A DNA stretch of 64,000 nt from NCBI GenBank assembly GCA_037367405.1, contig JAZKJV010011400.1, forward strand, positions 1,734,501-1,798,500, written 5' to 3'. The DNA comes from Ottelia alismoides (lineage: Eukaryota > Streptophyta > Magnoliopsida > Alismatales > Hydrocharitaceae). The notes under the pieces were generated by a model. That model was not told where the DNA came from and ran no database searches. It saw only the letters and a program-made list of their open reading frames with translations. The stretch's first letter is position 1; the number at the start of each line of letters is the position of its first letter. A program made the translations under genes and the position numbers. Positions 12,601-18,459 of this stretch are shown here, in pieces.

Positions 12601-15279
12601 CGCCCCCAGCTCCAACTCGATGAACGAATCGCTGCTGTAATAGTCATCGTTGGCCGCGATCTCTTCCCACTTGCCACTGTCGAGTTGACGGTACAGTCGC
12701 ACAAACGTATCGAGCAGACTTGCCTGACTCATCCGCTCGGCAAACGCTTCGATCGATACCGTTCCGCGAGTGGTCAGATTGAATCGATAGAGGTCGACAT
12801 CCTTGCTATCGGGACGATACAGGTACTGTCCATGAATAATTTCGGCATCACCCGGAATGATGATCTCTGTGCCCACACCTGGGGCCAAGACACGATCAAA
12901 GGCTTGGGTAGTGAAACCTTCCAGATCATCCGTGCTGCCCAACCCTAGCAAGTTGCCAATACCTTGGGCAACCGCGCGGCTGAAAGGACCGCCAAACTCG
13001 TTATTGGTCGAGCTGCCGAAATCCTGGGAATCAAGAACCGTGGCCAGGCGACTACGATTGGGGCCTTCATCCAACCAGCCTGATTCCAAGAACTGGCCGC
13101 CGGGTGCGTTGACCGATGGAATACCGGGAGCCGAGGTGAGACTGGTTTCGGTAAACGGAGACTTGATGGCCCGCAAATCACCTACGGCAATCGTCAGACC
13201 TTGGTTTTCGGTCTCAACAAAGCGTACACCCAGGTAACGCTCGTAGAGCGAGAAGATCTCGCGAGCGCGTACTTTCTGCTGCTCGGTGATCGAGTTCAAC
13301 AGCACCGAACCGTTGGCAGTACCCAACTGCGATTGGAAGTTGTAGAAGAACGTGGTGGTGCCATCGACAGCGTCGGCCGACAACAATACCCCTTGAGCAT
13401 TGCGTCGGAAGTGATCTTGCATGCGGTTGTAGCGCGAGCCAATCTCATCGCTGCCGCCAGGAAAGTCTAGTTGAAATGGCGTGGTGTTTTGGATGGTGGA
13501 ATTGATGACCACCGATCGCGATTGATTGCCCGGAGCAAACACGCCGGCCAGATTATCAGCCGCCGAAAACGAATCGTTTGGATCGGCCACCGGAGCGTAT
13601 TCAACTGGTGGCAATGGCTTGCTCTCGACAGTTCCGATGCGCAAACGCAGCTCAGACGTCGGTAGTATCGCACCACCGTTGGGATTGACCAAGGCACCCA
13701 GTTCGCGCTGGAAGGTCAACGATACGCGATCCGCATCGGGGAAATATCGGACTGCCGATGGAGTAAATGGTACGTCGTCGGTATTTTGAAGCGTGCCACC
13801 CAGGTGCAGCAGTTGATAAAACTCAGGCCTCAAAACATCCGGCCTGGTGGTGGAACCATTCTGGAAGACAAAGAGGTCAGTGCTGAGGAAGAACAGGGCG
13901 GGTCGCTGTACTTTCAGCTGATCAATCGTCAGCCCGTTAACCGTGCGAATCAACGCAGGATCGATCAAGTCATCGTTATTGAAGTAGACATCGATAACGT
14001 TGTAATTGGGCTTCAGCTTGCCATCGGCCAAACGCTCAACCGGCTGCGGGACGATCGATTCAATCTGGGCGCCCAAGTCCAATTCGAACGAGACGGCTCT
14101 GTCGATCCCGTCGTTGAAAGGCACGCCGTCCAAATTCAACAATGCTCGCGAACCACGCCCCAAAATCTCAATGCGATAACGGTCATCCGGCAGCGCTTCG
14201 GCAAAACGCATTACCACTTCGCGACTGGTGTCGCCAAAACCCACGTAACCAGGGGTGATCTCAACGTCGGTCACACCGCTGAGCACCAGGGGTGAATAAG
14301 TCACGGGAATCACGCCCAAACGCGTTACGCCCGACCCACTAACCAAAGTCGCTTCCACCAGCGCATTGGCAGCCGAGTTGCCGTTGATGGCAGCTACGAA
14401 ATCATTGACTGTCGAAGCAAACCGAGTGTTCGAATTGAGCTCGACCGTAATCTTGGTTTCAGCGCTGGTGCGCGAAACGTTCACAATCGGCGAGCCGGGA
14501 CCACCGAAATCGCGGGATGTCACCTCAACCTTGATCCCTACGCTCGATGTGCCACTGTCCTTGGCATTCAAGCGAACTTGCAGATTGGCTCCGGTACCAA
14601 AGTCTGTCGTTACCTTGGCTGCGTTGGCACCGCCGAGCACGACAGGCACCGTGGTGCTAACACTGCGGCCAATGCCCAGGTTGGTCGAACCGCGCAGACG
14701 CAGACCGTATACCAGATTGGTTACCGTGTTAGCGGCCACCGATGGATCAAACGCCCGCATCAGATCCTCGATGCGAGTTTCCAAAATTGGATTGCTGTTG
14801 ACTTCAACCGCTACCGATCGCCCAGTGACCCGCACGACCGGGGCGCGCGTGTCATTACGATTGACCTGAGTAAACGAAATTTGAATTCCGTTGCCAACCT
14901 GCCCAGGTTCAGCCGCATAGAACTCAACCAAAGCCTGACCGTTGGACCCCAAGTCGGTGGCCATGCTGGCCCGCTCGAACTCTCCGTCGCCACCGCTACG
15001 AATTATCCGAATTCCGTCCAGCGTGGTCGGATCCAGACCTACGCGGTCATCAAAACGGAAGACCAGCTCATTAGGTGCAATCTGTCTGATTTGCCCGTCG
15101 ACAAGCAGGCTCCCTTGATTGGGCTGTATACCCAAAAGCTGCGGACCGACAGCCATCAACTGTCGACCTTCAAGCGCCTCGAGCAGCATGCGTCGAGCAG
15201 CAAGCTGCTTGTGTAACCGCTTGCGGATCAACGTTTTACGGTTAGAAATAGCTACTTGAGCGGAACCGCCAATGGCCAT
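691..15279 (-). CDS. giant LEPR-XLL surface protein with PPC, VWA, beta-helix, GEVED and dockerin domains (4862 aa)
   Basis: One uninterrupted frame. The start ATG has GAGAGG 7 nt upstream. The N-terminus has an Arg/Lys-rich leader and the LEPR-XLL motif LEALEGRQLMA (33-43). Modules seen in order: Ig/SwmB-like segments (50-600); a matrixin-like region with a degenerate zinc site (about 610-790); a pre-peptidase C-terminal (PPC) domain (about 810-910); right-handed beta-helix segments (about 975-1650); a von Willebrand A domain with MIDAS DDSGSM (about 1765-1990); further PPC-like domains (one with VDIYSFKATAG, one with VDLVRIELARG); a propeller-like middle; five or more copies of a TFELD-type module (about 2690-4470); another beta-helix stretch (about 3790-3900); a GEVED domain ending DGEVEDYAI (about 4500-4655); and a two-loop type I dockerin (FDVNADGKVSPIDVL and VDVNGDSEVTPLDVL, about 4670-4730), then an acidic tail. 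Likely exported to the cell surface as adhesin or matrix component, possibly docked to a cohesin partner. Domain edges are estimates; the biological role is inference. Confidence 0.9.
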   Translation of the reverse strand: MAIGGSAQVAISNRKTLIRKRLHKQLAARRMLLEALEGRQLMAVGPQLLGIQPNQGSLLVDGQIRQIAPNELVFRFDDRVGLDPTTLDGIRIIRSGGDGEFERASMATDLGSNGQALVEFYAAEPGQVGNGIQISFTQVNRNDTRAPVVRVTGRSVAVEVNSNPILETRIEDLMRAFDPSVAANTVTNLVYGLRLRGSTNLGIGRSVSTTVPVVLGGANAAKVTTDFGTGANLQVRLNAKDSGTSSVGIKVEVTSRDFGGPGSPIVNVSRTSAETKITVELNSNTRFASTVNDFVAAINGNSAANALVEATLVSGSGVTRLGVIPVTYSPLVLSGVTDVEITPGYVGFGDTSREVVMRFAEALPDDRYRIEILGRGSRALLNLDGVPFNDGIDRAVSFELDLGAQIESIVPQPVERLADGKLKPNYNVIDVYFNNDDLIDPALIRTVNGLTIDQLKVQRPALFFLSTDLFVFQNGSTTRPDVLRPEFYQLLHLGGTLQNTDDVPFTPSAVRYFPDADRVSLTFQRELGALVNPNGGAILPTSELRLRIGTVESKPLPPVEYAPVADPNDSFSAADNLAGVFAPGNQSRSVVINSTIQNTTPFQLDFPGGSDEIGSRYNRMQDHFRRNAQGVLLSADAVDGTTTFFYNFQSQLGTANGSVLLNSITEQQKVRAREIFSLYERYLGVRFVETENQGLTIAVGDLRAIKSPFTETSLTSAPGIPSVNAPGGQFLESGWLDEGPNRSRLATVLDSQDFGSSTNNEFGGPFSRAVAQGIGNLLGLGSTDDLEGFTTQAFDRVLAPGVGTEIIIPGDAEIIHGQYLYRPDSKDVDLYRFNLTTRGTVSIEAFAERMSQASLLDTFVRLYRQLDSGKWEEIAANDDYYSSDSFIELELGAGNYIVGVSASGNTQYDPTIADSGLGGRSQGQYQLRLDYRAPASQVLRDAGTLQRPGVALDGDADGTPGGVFDYWFRPSTAANTKYVDKRAAAGGNGSIDTPFRNIRDALLAAQPGDVVRIVGNGGADNRINTPADNLPYEIGFNSLGQPLPDGTTLDVPKDVSVFIDAGAILKLRRARVGVGSTSNSVDRSAGSLVVLGAPVLVDSTGAVLKTAAGTAAPGSVYFTSLNDTSLGVNASSGNLTTPSAGDWGGLDFRNRIDSQDELRKNFESRGQFLNWVSHADIRFGGGQVVIDGVSQVVNPIQMVDSRPTIAFSTITTSADAAMSATPNSFKETNFHSPDEQRVGAFTSDYRRVGPEIHGNVLTNNSLNGLLVRVRTGNTLETMTVAGRMDDSDIVHIIPENLIIAGTPGGFVSDSVSPPSLIVSLTAQPGGTLAAGKYTYRLTYVDASGNESVASEATQEITLAQPGSILLQNLPAVRPGSSYVSRRLYRSDATGSSNYILVRELNANSTSVVDNGSALGSPLIAKTNSVRSRLDGRLAVDGGTVVKLQGSRIEVQFGSQLIAEGNQDRAVVFTSVNDRRYGAGGTFSTSASSQAAAEGNWGGIYLAPTSTASFDHAVIAYGGGTTRIEGGFADFGALEAHQADLRLSNSRLELNASGSGNPANSDRGGRGTNDDAVVFVRGAQPVLVDNVVVNNRAAAFSINVSALNSTIVSDPGRSTGEIGRVIDRVDNQGPLIVGNRMDTNNVNGLVIRGGVLTTEGVWDDTDIVHVVQEQIDIPNFHTYGGLRLESSPTQSLVVKLLGAGITANGELLDNADRIGGALQLIGTPGNPVMLTSLNDCTVGVGFTPDGRPQTNTLNQSCGSTTVSPFADVIVVMDDSGSMEPAQQFSSQLIRDLDAALIAAGVGSSSLGANRYGLVAYGGENTEIVPEQILLGGGQWGTPAQYATGINTLQALGAIEDGYMAIDYALTNYSFRPNAQKFVLLVTNEDRDIVDTSKTFATTLTKLRRQGAILDGIVSAQFFDSRGRDAIALDARDNAYLADGNGGFTVSPNGAALPYFFFDTTIPDYVDLIHATGGIAGDIEQIQFGGLTTTSFSNAMITTLVAQASGNEAAPGDWSSLVIGANSNDRNVAVASELESPKSNSPRTNDTTEFAQYLGELATDEKNGDEIRRLGYQLQGVISNGTDVDIYSFKATAGTEVWLDIDRTLNSLDTIVELVDADGQMLAMSNDSLAEEDDPTLLISSSNLPRQSVHSLRKTTPELYLKSALDKPKDLYSTNPRDAGMRVVLPGEPGSQVLYHVRVRSGGLTRGQYQLQIRLREKDEIPGTSVTYADMRYAGNALVIEGTRHSPLLGETAEIGSRNNNTSANAQAIGNLLVTDKQAISIAGSLEAFNDVDWFSFSLDYTAIRATELRKYFSTVFDMDYADGVGRPDTSIYVFDASGRLILGGLSSNLLDDQATGLSGAGGVTDVSRGSAGSLDPFVGAVELPAGQYFLAVTSSEMIPRALTAYLNGGATTLRMQPTNGVQLIAEDRLESGANNGGATGVPAQVPVLFPRNSTGIGQVLDLSEVPLFVSRESVTNETQVSMVNARTGQVSNTVGRFAQSVRDIAFRSNGELQAFDISPQPVGAAVDQDTIQQYLQIDPVAGGTGIAVTSEGDLGISTFFLNNAAPPAAVDADDGIYPNALAFTSNTSTGQEKGFIVGSRGELFPRGTNPTFFDRPNVDYLENVIYQINPATGAANSGPNGNKTGAVNITDGAGTAVREFGFIRTASTTPGRGLIAREATRVVAGNVTQRVLRDGDRFTITDSSGFTNLFEFDSGPDVFINNYNPATTPALLDGAQFTLDGITFEFETAGNGVTPGAIAIPVALGSTQKQFVDAIARVVGGGVVVSNEGNRLNFSGAQAANFTQVVNRGVFIDSGATGSVSASAIKIAFLASDSAADVAARMAQAINSSGIPGLNASASGVQVNLIGGTASDSNNLQLAGAPGGTITGATFIGGNMFAVSDRGGLYRVDSSQLFEPSLSSNPGAIGSYVSTSHELLGIQFAGLTTGPANIQGGAFARVLFGIDINGVLYAFNESGQLLPVFAGGATSVATGLTNANGLSFSTLNQNLWHVSGLRGADAGHGLPATPDGSQITPVSGGNSLYFGTEQENVANRNYNFPGGAAGAVESQVFDLSGVSIGDKPTLYFNYFLATENASATLSGGTPQFMRDALRVYVAGDDGQWVLAATNNSGRGAGLADDEYDPLISGNSQGVQELFDNTGSWRQARIPLDDFAGQSNVRLRVEFSSAASFGYGMQGGKGPQLRTKSADELLDGQTLRIGNRTFELKFGPVLSMPAGSGLTPGQSITIEGVTYVFTDGSVAVTSPNVGVTYSTSMSASQVAEQLRAAVAGAARPQTLIDWTAAEQNDTLATALVATTNSDSALVTIDGAIGDNPVLADKTQDVDLVRIELARGATVTATVDAAFIGSPLDSYLRLFDSLGNQLRANDNSGISTDSQITFTAPQDGTYYFGVSGSGNSTYLPGVLGTASGAMSGAYRLKLSIMRQLNPVVKDERLQLEGATQVSVPFGSSIVLVGSASTANAPIYLNLNMTANDVAQAVQQALATTYASGNALPFIVRGDTVDLTGFTRTQVTGGPFTLITELAGDQFGSFNTGTDPFGNTSLANPGLLKALNNNFEGVHLDDFMIGLAGRGEMVSQAPQDTEFVPVAGAPSPNRISQGPYQLEIRGGTEYGVPLPATNTFSTLQLATAISPLERLGQGVALNFNGASGFVAGTTFTVSDGTRSLVFELDNVDDAIGPTPGNVPLTFSNRVGTSATGFSSESALVIARRFADLINSPTVQAVLDLQAILINGSSGLGSSTVALIGQANVEDKPAVYTRIFSKGTGDANREREQGQIVIQSARISQSSGFGVSITSAGRDAQGNPIGGTPRNLLSINTDRLVPGPVIMNSTFIDNLAGGISISGDPTTGGVPAPVPYSRIINNTLVGTFGRGDAGAATEVGLLVTNNASPTLINNVIANFGTGLSIDASSNTTIVGGTVFHRNRANTAGAATVGQFAIVADNEAKLFRDVLNGNLYPEAGSRVIDSAIDSLQDRPSLVAVKSSIGISASPVLAPQYDVNGMLRVDDPSVAPPSGLGENVFKDRGSQDRADFAGPSVVMLTPVDNDNAGLDTNPAPSVIELTNFTASYFDIQLFDGLEPSDPNRGTGIDDSTVNSGSILVYKDGIPLVDGIDYRFGYDATTNVVRLTPLAGLFSSSSVYQIRFVNSREFAITALRGRDYADGSSITIVDADKKTTTFELDTGFLVSVPSADGAVADIVEGSVITIDDGVRRLTFELDKDGSVSAANVPVRLTATASPVEVARRLAAAITGASMQLTIADLGTGRLQIDGSSIATINVGTSGLTLSGKPGVKTDFGIQIPLVAGRPVALVDGETFTINRTSAPITFEIDTNGVVVPGRVPVRFSAGAGAATIGQALVTAIRNAGLGLLPSYAGNGLVVLGGDANTTLGLTNTQLLQAGTPGQAASRAIKISAASTVEEIAIANQITAAINAANLPGVTATAFGDRVVVAGAESVSGDQAALIQAISDMAGNVLKPNQNNGQTTLTVFMGEGLDYGDAPDPKYASKRDSNGARHTVVPGLSLGAQVRPDADAKTPNLDEFDDGVTFSTFVAAFQSSATIQITRPAGTTVYLSGWIDYNQDGVFAATEAITVSKPLTTTSDTLNFLVPPSALNGTTYARFRLSTDSDAVKTPTGLAPDGEVEDYAITIVGNPFKNQTNQFDVNADGKVSPIDVLQVINYYNSSAPKKLSLPHTAAAPYVDVNGDSEVTPLDVLLVINYLNTLPPTGSSEGGFSGAGEGEAGTGVADVSTLGWIDGIERLGSLRGEGEAPVAAPAIETKRTQVEETPDDFFASLADDKDEPVVLSTASKTSSTGARDAALASLSGTASELADEVVTSQANWLLRQRLASRFRR

Positions 15280-15699
15280 GAATCAACCTCTCGCAGGAGC
15301 GCTGGAAGCACAGCGAACCGAATAGTCCGAATGGAAACCACCCGCTCGCCAGTCGCCTATGGAACGCGAACTAGGGCAAATGGGGTAAATGGGCAAAATG
15401 AGAGCCTCACGTTGGATTTTAATTGGGGGCGGGTAGTTTGCAATGAAACGCTCGGCTCTCCTAACGTCCAGCCGCGGCACTGATCAGTTGGCCACCCCTA
15501 CAATCGGAACCAGACCCGATCGCTTCGACCAGCGTTTCGCGCCACCCAACCCTTACAGCCCTAAAATCCGATACGTAAACTCTGACGAAGCCCTTGGAGT
15601 CCCCAGCAGCGGGAAAAGTTCCATATCTGAGTAAGTCTGTGATAAGCTAGATAAGTCCCCCTGGCCGTTCGGACCACACCTTCACCCAAAAGAAGTACT
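15280..15699. other. divergent intergenic region, 420 bp
   Basis: Lies between the start of the giant minus-strand gene and the plus-strand phosphoesterase, so it must hold both promoters. It contains A/T-rich patches around 15370-15425 and 15630-15660, but I see no convincing -35/-10 pair, no tRNA and no credible reading frame. Confidence 0.5.
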
Positions 15700-16434
15700 T
15701 TGAGTTCCACTACGCCGCCTCAAAGCTCGCCTGACCAGCCGCCAGGCACCAGCCTCTCCGTCGGCCGACTTTTAGCAGTGGGCGATATCCACGGCTGCCT
15801 CAGGCCACTGGAGGCACTTCTGGAGGCCGCTCACCTCACAGCCAGCGATACCGTGGTGATCCTGGGTGACTTCGTTAATCGCGGCCCCGCCACCAGAGGG
15901 GTGATCGAGCGTTTGCTGCAATTGCAACAACAGGTACATCTAGTTGTGCTGTTAGGAAATCACGAAGAACAGATGCTCGACGCTCGCCATGATCCACAGG
16001 CTGTCCCGGGCTGGCTGTCGATGGGCGGCCATGAAACGCTGGCCTCTTATGCTCAAGCCGCTTTGCCCACTCCCACCTTGGCGGACATCCCCGACGATCA
16101 TTGGCGATTGCTTCAGCAGGCATTGCCTTACTGGGAATGCGACGACTTCATCTTCACCCATGCCGGGTACGAACCGCAGTTACCCCTGGCTCATCAGTCA
16201 TCGATGGCGCTGCGCTGGCTGGGGCTGACCGACCGGACCCCCTTGCCTCACTGCTCTGGGAAAACGGCCATCGTCGGCCATACACCCAATATCGATGGCC
16301 GGATTGTCGACTTCGGCTTTCTGCGCTGTCTGGATACAGGCTGCGGCTTGGGCGGCAGGCTCAGCTTGATGGACGTTCGCTCTGGCCAGCTCTGGCAGTG
16401 CCTGGAGAATAGCGAGAAAGTTATTTGGAGCTAG
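15700..16434 (+). CDS. metallophosphoesterase (calcineurin-like, PrpA/PrpB/diadenosine-tetraphosphatase type)
   Basis: A 244-aa cytosolic phosphoesterase of the bacterial Ser/Thr phosphatase / Ap4A hydrolase group. All metal-binding signatures are visible: GDIHG (28-32), GDFVNRG (56-62), GNHE (86-89), a later HAGYEP and GHTP, and a C-terminal DTGCGLGG, which is typical of the symmetrical bis(5'-nucleosyl)-tetraphosphatase/PrpA branch. Length is usual for the group. The start is a TTG at 15700 preceded by AGAAG; no in-frame ATG lies before the GDIHG motif, so TTG is the best choice, though a GTG further in cannot be excluded. The N-terminal 20 residues are Pro/Ser/Gln-rich and probably disordered. 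Whether the substrate is phosphoprotein or dinucleoside polyphosphate cannot be told from sequence alone. Confidence 0.85.
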   Translation: MSSTTPPQSSPDQPPGTSLSVGRLLAVGDIHGCLRPLEALLEAAHLTASDTVVILGDFVNRGPATRGVIERLLQLQQQVHLVVLLGNHEEQMLDARHDPQAVPGWLSMGGHETLASYAQAALPTPTLADIPDDHWRLLQQALPYWECDDFIFTHAGYEPQLPLAHQSSMALRWLGLTDRTPLPHCSGKTAIVGHTPNIDGRIVDFGFLRCLDTGCGLGGRLSLMDVRSGQLWQCLENSEKVIWS

Positions 16435-16642
16435 CCCCTACGGTTCCGCTCGAGAGTGATCGAGATCCCGCCTAAGTCCTGCTTAACTTGTGCCTTCCGA
16501 CTGTACCAGTTGATGTAACTCCAGACCGCACTTGAAGGCCCAGATAATTCAATCAACCGGCTCGGCACACTTCGCGTTATGATGTGTGGCCGACGACTTT
16601 CACAAACTTCCACCCCCAAGTATTGTGGGACTATCTTTGCGA

Positions 16643-17152
16643 ATGACCGTTCCGCAACCGGCATCTGATGATAGATCGCCCGAAACCGATGGAGCGCAGC
16701 CAGCAACAGGGCAGCCCTTGCCGAACGTCATGGTGCTCTCGCGGCGTGTGCTGACGCTCAGCCTGATTGCCGTCACGTTGATCCCGGTCGCTGTGGCGAC
16801 AACGGTATGGCTGGCCATTCCCTCGACGCCCGAGCCACGGCTGCCTGTAGAGCTGACCCTCGAACCGGTTCCTTGGCCGCCCGACAGCCAAGAAGTCAAG
16901 CTGATGCCAGGTGTTCATCTCCACAATCCCACCGACCAAGGGTGGACTCATGTTTCGATGGCCATCAACAAACGCTTCTACTTCTACAGCCCCGATCCAC
17001 TGCCAGCGGGTGGTCACTTTCGCGTGCCGCTGAACTTTTTTAAGACTTCGGGCAACCAGCCGTATCGCCCGACGATCGTGCCCATGAAGTTGATCACGGT
17101 CTACGCCCAGTTGCCTAACGGTCAACGCGCCATTCTGGATGTCAAGTATTAG
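16643..17152 (+). CDS. membrane-anchored hypothetical protein
   Basis: About 169 aa from the ATG at 16643; a GTG at 16586 would add 19 residues. After a Pro/Gln-rich cytoplasmic stretch there is one hydrophobic segment (VLTLSLIAVTLIPVAVATTV, about residues 34-57), then a roughly 110-residue extracytoplasmic domain with PGVHLHNPTDQGWTHVSMAI and RFYFYSPDPLPAGGHFRVPL, which looks like a small beta-rich domain. I do not recognise the family. Its TAG stop overlaps the TAA stop of the convergent BrkB gene (17149-17152). The start is uncertain because neither candidate has a strong ribosome binding site. Confidence 0.65.
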   Translation: MTVPQPASDDRSPETDGAQPATGQPLPNVMVLSRRVLTLSLIAVTLIPVAVATTVWLAIPSTPEPRLPVELTLEPVPWPPDSQEVKLMPGVHLHNPTDQGWTHVSMAINKRFYFYSPDPLPAGGHFRVPLNFFKTSGNQPYRPTIVPMKLITVYAQLPNGQRAILDVKY

Positions 17153-18267
17153 GCGGCGCGGGCTGACTGCACGTCAGGCTGAGCTGCGGGTTCCGATTCG
17201 GCTTTGGCCAGTCTGGCCGCGCCGCGCTGATCGGATAGCACTTGCGCGTACTCAGCTCCAAAGAAGATGATCGATACGCCCCAGTAACACCACAGCAGCA
17301 GCGCGATGAATGAGCCTATGGCTCCGTAGGCAGTTGTATACCGCACGCCGATCAAGACGGCTCCCAACAACTGCCGGCCGCCTTCCCAAACCAGGGCGGC
17401 CAGCAACCCACCGCGCAACGCGTCGGACAGGTGAATGCGGCGTTTGGGCAGCCACTTGTACAACATGCCAAATACGAAGGCGTTTAGCAGTAGGGTCATG
17501 CATGCATCGACCCCGGTTAGCAGCGCAGTGCCGGGCATGTGCCAGGCGATCATCCAACCTTCCACCAGCCCCACGGCCACATTGACCAGCAGAATCATGA
17601 CGATGGCCAGACCAACGCTACCGAGTAAACAAAACGCGGAGAAGCGTTGCTTGATAATGCGTCGGGCCGCGGCCCACCAATCGGCATCCTCTTTGGGCTT
17701 GCAGCGCCAAATGCGATCAAAGGCTCTTTCAAACTGGTAAAAGACACCGATGGCGGCCAGGATAGCGGTAACCAAGCCAAACGGGCCGCCCACTACCGAT
17801 TGCTCGCGCAACTGGGCCAATACTTCGCGAACTTGCTGCTCGAGGGTCGCTGAGCAATGCTCGCCCACAACCGCCAGAATCTGCATTTCTGCGTCGCGAC
17901 CGACGCTGGTAAAGCGAAAGACCAATCCCAGACCGGCAGTCAGCAGCAGCAACATTGGGAAGAGCGACAAAGCCAGATAGTAAGCCACTCCCGCGGCCAT
18001 ACCTGCGGCATCATCGGCTTGCCATTTCTTGGCCGCCGCAATCACGCCCCAGAAAACCTGCTTGCCATACCCTACGGAATAATCAGCGACCGCTTGCACC
18101 GGTACATCGGGCACCACCACGCGCAGCTCAGAAAAATGGCCCAAGCGTCGCCTGCGCGGCGGCGTTGGCCCAGCCTGAGCTTCTAATGCACTACGCTCTG
18201 CAGCAATCTCAGCCTCGGGGCTATCGAGACTGTTCCAGTTGGCGAAGTAGTTTTGAGGCATAGACAT
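17149..18267 (-). CDS. YihY/BrkB family inner-membrane protein
   Basis: Integral membrane protein of the YihY/virulence-factor-BrkB family. Starting at the ATG at 18265-18267 (MSMPQNYFANW) it has 372 aa. After a cytoplasmic N-terminus of about 90 residues come the characteristic AAGVAYYLALSLFPMLLLL helix, the amphipathic segment with VGGPFGLVTAILAAIGVFYQ, the FERAFDRIW motif, and four further hydrophobic helices ending with GSFIALLLWCYWGVSIIFFGAEYAQ, all hallmarks of the family. The molecular function of this family is not firmly established. An in-frame ATG 64 codons upstream exists, but that extension runs through two intergenic palindromic repeats (18388-18446) and is rejected. It ends in a 3-nt overlap with the stop of the convergent gene. 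The PDZ gene lies upstream on the same strand, about 190 bp away. Confidence 0.88.
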   Translation of the reverse strand: MSMPQNYFANWNSLDSPEAEIAAERSALEAQAGPTPPRRRRLGHFSELRVVVPDVPVQAVADYSVGYGKQVFWGVIAAAKKWQADDAAGMAAGVAYYLALSLFPMLLLLTAGLGLVFRFTSVGRDAEMQILAVVGEHCSATLEQQVREVLAQLREQSVVGGPFGLVTAILAAIGVFYQFERAFDRIWRCKPKEDADWWAAARRIIKQRFSAFCLLGSVGLAIVMILLVNVAVGLVEGWMIAWHMPGTALLTGVDACMTLLLNAFVFGMLYKWLPKRRIHLSDALRGGLLAALVWEGGRQLLGAVLIGVRYTTAYGAIGSFIALLLWCYWGVSIIFFGAEYAQVLSDQRGAARLAKAESEPAAQPDVQSARAA

Positions 18268-18387
18268 CCATGCAAAAAAGACAGAGGCGTTATTCGCCTC
18301 TGCCGGGGACGTTTGCCTGCTATATACCTGAGAGTGGGCGGCCGAGCCTATGGCATAATTCAAGCTCGAACACAGACTCCAGTACGG

Positions 18388-18410
18388 GCGGCCAGGGACA
18401 GCCGCTCTAC
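18388..18410 (-). repeat. GTAG-flanked palindrome, copy 1
   Basis: Read on the minus strand: GTAGA, then GCGGCTG-TCCC-TGGCCGC, a 7-bp stem with two wobble pairs. It lies 13 bp from a second copy in the same orientation. The layout (5' GTAG plus a short hairpin) matches REP elements mobilised by REP-associated tyrosine transposases. Confidence 0.6.
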
Positions 18411-18423
18411 GACGCTGAAACCG

Positions 18424-18446
18424 GCGGCTGGGGACAGCCGCTCTAC
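18424..18446 (-). repeat. GTAG-flanked palindrome, copy 2
   Basis: Same element as the neighbouring copy, with a perfect stem: GTAGA GCGGCTG-TCCC-CAGCCGC on the minus strand. It sits just past the stop of the PDZ gene. Confidence 0.65.
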
Positions 18447-18459
18447 GGTTGGACACCAA

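Noticed and set aside
691..15279. Many plus-strand ORFs of 60-270 codons opposite the giant gene
   Set aside because: Antisense shadows: Arg/Ser-rich, no start signals, no motifs, overlapping one another.
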